Source: Brevundimonas vesicularis (lineage in GTDB: Bacteria > Pseudomonadota > Alphaproteobacteria > Caulobacterales > Caulobacteraceae). Taken from it: a stretch of 64,000 bases of DNA. The position numbers and the translations under genes were made by a program. The notes below the pieces were generated by a model, which was not told the origin of the DNA, did no database searches, and saw only the letters and a list, made by a program, of their open reading frames with translations. Below are positions 60,671 through 64,000 of the stretch, piece after piece; position 1 is the first letter of the stretch, and every line of letters starts with the position of its first letter. The stretch is taken from assembly GCF_027886425.1 (NCBI RefSeq), contig NZ_CP115671.1:1302001-1366000 (forward strand), read 5' to 3'.

Positions 60671-62233
60671 TTACGGCCCGACGTCGTTGGCGTCCGCCCG
60701 GCCATCGTCGATGGGCTTGGGCAGATTCACGCCGATGCCCAGCGCCTGCGCCAGCTTGTCGTCGCGGCCATAAACGTCCTCGCGGAACGCCACGCGACCC
60801 TGACCGTCCACGAAGGCCGTCCAATACAGCAGACGCACCGAGATTTCGCGTCCGGTGGTCACGCGCGTCGTCTCACGTGTATCCTGGGCCGTGTCGAACT
60901 GGGCCAGCTTCGTCGGATCGGGCGACAGCAGCAGGCGGGCGAACTCCACCGCATTCTGCACCCGCACGCAGCCGTGGCTGCGCTGACGTGTGGACAGGTT
61001 GAAGGCAGCCTTGGACGGCGTGTCGTGCAGGAAGATGGCGTAGCTGTCGCGCAGCTCGAACTTCACATACCCCAGGGCCGAGCGCGGACCGGCGCGCTGG
61101 ATGACCGTGCCATCCTTCACATACATGTCGTTGGCGGCCAGATACCCCGGCCCCTTGGGCAGGATTTCGCGGCGCGCGATGCCAGCCGGCACATACCAGG
61201 GCGGATTGGCCACGACCGAGGCGAACGGCTTCTCCAGACTGGGCGTCTGGTTCTCGGCCGAGCCGACCACGACGCGGTTGGAGTGAACCGGCTTGCCGTC
61301 CTTCCAATAGACCATAATGGCGGCGGCGGTGTTGACCTCGATCCGCTCGGGCGCGACCTCGCGCTTCAGCCAGCGACGGCGCTCCAGGTTCAGCGCGATC
61401 TGACGCGCACGGTCCTCGGCCGAGGCGCCCAGCGAGCGCTGGGTGCCCGCGCCGATCCGCCCGTCGGCGCCCAGTCCATGGCGGTTCTGGAAGCTCTGCA
61501 CCGCACGTTGCAGTTCGGCGTTGTAAACCAGGCCCTGCGACTTCAGCCGCGCGCCGTCGGCGGCCGACAGGTCGCCCTCGGCCGTCAGGCGGTCGATCAG
61601 GGCGGGGATGCGACGATCGCTGTTGCCGGGCTCTATGGTCGCGCCCTGGATGAAGCGGGGCCAGCCGCCCTGCGCCGCCAGACGGCGATAGCGGACATAG
61701 CCGGCCGACAGATTCTGATAGCCGATGTCGGTGGGCGCCAGGCCGTCATACCACTGGCCCAGCACATTGCGGGTCAGGGCGTCGCTGAGACCGCGCGGCA
61801 GGTCCACGCGGTTCTTCTGCATCTCCCACAAATCTTCGACCGTCTCGGGCCGCACCTTGCCCTCGGCCAGGACGCGCGCATAGGCCAACGCCGCCGCCGT
61901 GGTCCGCAGGTCCGCACTCGCCGGATCGGCCGCCAGTCCCACAAAGTCGAAATAGTCAGAGCCCGCCAGACCATGGCGATTGGCGCCGGCCGCGACGGTG
62001 TTCAGGGCGCGCACACGGTCGGCGTTCCACACCGGCCGCCAGCCGTTCATTTCGTAGAAGGCGCGCACATCCGCCTGCTGCGTCTCGGGCAGACGCGAAA
62101 TCTGATCGTTGAAGCTGTTGTAGAAGGCGGTCGCCTCCGGTCCGCGTTGCACGAAGACCTGCTGCGCGCGCGCCGCCGAGCCAAGGGTCACGGCCGCCGT
62201 CGCGACGCCCAGACCCAGTTGCCGTCTATTCAT
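60671..62233 (-). CDS. L,D-transpeptidase (YcbB-like) with peptidoglycan-binding domain, exported
   Basis: The product is 520 residues from ATG 62233 (MNRRQLGLGVATAAVTLGSA), with a twin-arginine-like signal; a GGAAGA site precedes it. An N-terminal scaffold domain (about 40-230) is followed by a PG_binding_1 domain (LQRAVQSFQNRHGLGADGRI) and the YkuD catalytic domain with IFLHDTPSK and SHGCVRVQNAVEF (catalytic Cys). It makes 3-3 cross-links in murein or anchors proteins to it. It converges with rcdA, with nine bases between the stops. Confidence 0.93.
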   Translation of the reverse strand: MNRRQLGLGVATAAVTLGSAARAQQVFVQRGPEATAFYNSFNDQISRLPETQQADVRAFYEMNGWRPVWNADRVRALNTVAAGANRHGLAGSDYFDFVGLAADPASADLRTTAAALAYARVLAEGKVRPETVEDLWEMQKNRVDLPRGLSDALTRNVLGQWYDGLAPTDIGYQNLSAGYVRYRRLAAQGGWPRFIQGATIEPGNSDRRIPALIDRLTAEGDLSAADGARLKSQGLVYNAELQRAVQSFQNRHGLGADGRIGAGTQRSLGASAEDRARQIALNLERRRWLKREVAPERIEVNTAAAIMVYWKDGKPVHSNRVVVGSAENQTPSLEKPFASVVANPPWYVPAGIARREILPKGPGYLAANDMYVKDGTVIQRAGPRSALGYVKFELRDSYAIFLHDTPSKAAFNLSTRQRSHGCVRVQNAVEFARLLLSPDPTKLAQFDTAQDTRETTRVTTGREISVRLLYWTAFVDGQGRVAFREDVYGRDDKLAQALGIGVNLPKPIDDGRADANDVGP

Positions 62234-62321
62234 AGTCTTCCGCTTCTTCGATCGCTTCGGCCAGCGTGGCCGACGCCCCTGGTACCCGAACGCCCCCACA
62301 TTATCGGTGTTCCGACCAAAC

Positions 62322-62349
62322 AAAAAGCGCCGGCCTTGCGACCGACGCT
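62322..62349 (-). terminator. Terminator after rpmE
   Basis: On the minus strand AGCGTCGG ... CCGGCGCT (62349-62326, one G-T pair) encloses GCAA, followed by TTTTTG (complement of 62326-62321). It separates rpmE from the L,D-transpeptidase gene downstream. Confidence 0.8.
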
Positions 62350-62392
62350 CTTGGTGTTCCGATTGCTGCGAGATGTCGCAGCCAGGACGCGC

Positions 62393-62617
62393 TTACTTCT
62401 TGATGAAGCCGGCGAACTTGTTGTTGAAGCGCGAGACGCGACCGCCGCGGTCCATCAGCTGGGCGTTGCCGCCCGTCCAGGCCGGGTGCGTCGACGGATC
62501 GATGTCGAGGGCCAGCTTGTCGCCTTCCTTCCCGTAGGTCGAACGGGTCTGGTAGGTGCTGCCGTCGGTCATCACCACGGTGATGAAGTGGTAGTCGGGA
62601 TGGGTATCCGCCTTCAT
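62393..62617 (-). CDS. rpmE: Large ribosomal subunit protein bL31
   Basis: The product is 74 residues beginning MKADTHPDYHFITVVMTDGS and ending FNNKFAGFIKK. PSTHPAWTGGNAQ is conserved. There are no Cys residues, so this is the zinc-independent form. The longer in-frame extension is antisense to the ABC transporter gene and was rejected. The terminator at 62322-62349 follows. Confidence 0.95.
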   Translation of the reverse strand: MKADTHPDYHFITVVMTDGSTYQTRSTYGKEGDKLALDIDPSTHPAWTGGNAQLMDRGGRVSRFNNKFAGFIKK

Positions 62618-62770
62618 GGTCGTCGTCCGGTCTCTGCGCGGTGACGATGCCGACCGTCCGTGCGCGTGAAATGAGAAACCCGCCACCAAATCCTTTTTAA
62701 GGGAAAGGCCCGGCGGGAATGAGGGGCGGCGTTTACACCGGGGGGCGTTCCGGGGCAAGAGGCGGGCGAA

Positions 62771-64000
62771 ATGACCGATCAAGCCGCCGCCTCCGCCCCT
62801 TCCGCCAACCGCGCCTCGGGCATGGCGTCGCTGGAGGGCCGGCCAAGCGCCGGCGCCCTTCTGGCCGACCAGATGTCCGAAGCGGGCGCCAAGCGCGCCA
62901 AGCGCCGCGACATCCGCCCGCTCGCGCGACTGATTCCCTTCGCCATGCGCCACAAGGGTCATGCCCTGATGGCGGTGTTCTGGCTGCTGCTGTCCACCGC
63001 CGCCTCGCTGGGCCTGACCGCCCTGGCGCGCGGGGCCATCGACCATGGGTTCGAGGCCGGCGGCGCCAATCTGAACATCTGGTTCCTGCTGCTGGGCGCC
63101 AACGCCCTGTTCCTGGGGCTGGCGACCGCCGCCCGCTACTATTTCGTCACCCGCACGGGCGAGCGCGTCATCGCCGATGTGCGAAAGGGCCTGTTCGGCC
63201 GCATTCTAACGCTGGACCCCTCCTTCTACGCCCATATGCGCACCGGCGAGGTGCTGTCGCGCCTGACCACGGACATCGCCCTGGTCGAGACGTTGATGAC
63301 GACGTCGATTTCTTATGCGCTGCGCAACTTCCTGACCCTGATCGGCGGCGTGGCCTTGTTGTTCTTCGTCAGCCCCAAGCTGACCGGCTTCGTCCTGCTG
63401 ATCGTGCCCTTCCTTTTGGGGCCGATCTTCATCTTCGGCCGCAAGGTGCGCAAACTGACCGTGGCGTCCCAGGACCGCTTCGCCAACGCCGTCGGCTTCG
63501 CAGGCGAAAGCGTGGACGCCATCGAGACGGTCCAGGCCTTCGGCCGCGAACAGAGCGCCATCACCCGTTTCGGCGCGGCGGTCGAGGACGCCTTCAACGC
63601 CTCGCTGACCCGGATGCAGGCCCGCGCCTGGATGACCGCCCTAATCATCGTCGTCATGTTCGGCGGCGTGACACTTGTGCTGTGGCTGGGCGCCCAGGAC
63701 GTGGTTAGGGGCGCCATGACGCCCGGCGCCCTACTTCAGTTCGTCCTTCTATCAGTCTTCGCCGCGGGCGCCGTGGGCGCGCTCGGCGAAAGCTGGGGCG
63801 ACGTGCAAAAGGCCGCCGGCGCCATGGAGCGGATCGAGGAGCTGATGCGCGCCGTCGCCGGCATCGCCCCGCCGCCTCAGGCCACGGCCCTGCCGACGCC
63901 CCCGCGCGGCGAGGTGTCGATGTCGGCCGTCGGCTTCGCCTATCCGGGCCGTCCCGACCTTCCGGCCTTGAAGGGCTTCAGCCTGACCGTACGCCCCGGC
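62771..64000 (+). CDS. ABC transporter, fused permease and ATPase (MsbA/LapB-like exporter); 3' end beyond window
   Basis: The frame starts at ATG 62771 (MTDQAAASAPSANRASGMAS) and is open to the last base, giving 410 residues. The ABC exporter membrane domain occupies about residues 55-345, with six helices and the coupling-helix region SRLTTDIALVETLMTTSIS. QAFGREQSAITRF is typical of type I exporters. The nucleotide-binding domain begins at about 378 (VSMSAVGFAYPGRPDLPALK) and is cut before Walker A. The N-terminus is a disordered Ala/Ser-rich 40 residues. Substrate unknown. Confidence 0.92.
   Translation, partial: MTDQAAASAPSANRASGMASLEGRPSAGALLADQMSEAGAKRAKRRDIRPLARLIPFAMRHKGHALMAVFWLLLSTAASLGLTALARGAIDHGFEAGGANLNIWFLLLGANALFLGLATAARYYFVTRTGERVIADVRKGLFGRILTLDPSFYAHMRTGEVLSRLTTDIALVETLMTTSISYALRNFLTLIGGVALLFFVSPKLTGFVLLIVPFLLGPIFIFGRKVRKLTVASQDRFANAVGFAGESVDAIETVQAFGREQSAITRFGAAVEDAFNASLTRMQARAWMTALIIVVMFGGVTLVLWLGAQDVVRGAMTPGALLQFVLLSVFAAGAVGALGESWGDVQKAAGAMERIEELMRAVAGIAPPPQATALPTPPRGEVSMSAVGFAYPGRPDLPALKGFSLTVRPG

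Noticed and set aside
62618..63046. N-terminal extension of L31
   Set aside because: Antisense to the ABC exporter gene and foreign to the family; the standard start is at 62617.

Overview
The window is GC-rich (roughly two-thirds G+C by eye) and reads as the chromosome of an alphaproteobacterium of the Caulobacterales, most likely Brevundimonas. The basis is GapR, TrcR (DUF1013) and RcdA (DUF1465) in one window, the order phoR-pstCAB-phoU-phoB, zinc-ligand-free L31 and L36, a split PntAA/PntAB, and GTG/TTG starts. No rRNA, CRISPR, intact transposon or plasmid replication gene was seen.

Layout. 1-2.2 kb is a degraded, lower-GC strip of broken fragments: a TonB-dependent receptor C-terminus, the start of a MobF conjugative relaxase, an ArsC-like arsenate reductase and the N-terminal third of an aldehyde dehydrogenase. 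2.2-10.6 kb: gamma-glutamyltransferase, an ExbD/TolR protein, folE, cysS, two intergenic repeat elements, a lytic transglycosylase, an unusual tRNA-Cys-like gene, rpmJ and gapR. 10.7-24.6 kb: an NtrC-type regulator, a DUF4153 membrane protein, pepF, a cytochrome oxidase subunit IV-like protein, the pntAA-pntAB-(small membrane protein)-pntB operon, an acyltransferase, a WYL regulator and an M1-like peptidase. 24.6-31.5 kb (minus strand): rplY, pth and ychF, with a four-gene, probably copper-related uptake module (DUF2946, TonB receptor, PepSY membrane protein, PCu(A)C chaperone) lying between pth and ychF.

31.6-40.8 kb is the phosphate system: a hybrid MHYT histidine kinase divergent from phoR, then a PHO box and pstC-pstA-pstB-phoU-phoB. 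No pstS is present. 40.8-50.3 kb: hslO, a fused phosphoserine phosphatase-phosphoglycerate dehydrogenase, an autotransporter esterase, a diguanylate cyclase, purE-purK, twin small membrane proteins, COQ9 and rpsU with an apparent CTG start. 50.4-64 kb: an ABC exporter pair, a CocE-type hydrolase, an M23 peptidase, ubiX, two YdcH-like proteins, trcR, a CVNH/crystallin-fold secreted protein, a quinone oxidoreductase, rcdA, an L,D-transpeptidase, rpmE and an ABC exporter cut by the window end.

Most of the window is ordinary core chromosome. The items most worth a second look are the tRNA-Cys-like gene with a 13-bp acceptor/T stack and an 8-nt anticodon loop (9252-9328), the SerB-SerA fusion, the copper-type module inside the ribosomal-protein cluster, the CTG start of rpsU, the CVNH-crystallin protein, the twin small membrane proteins after purK, and the gene graveyard at the left edge. 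All identities come from reading the sequence and recalling families; no database search was run.
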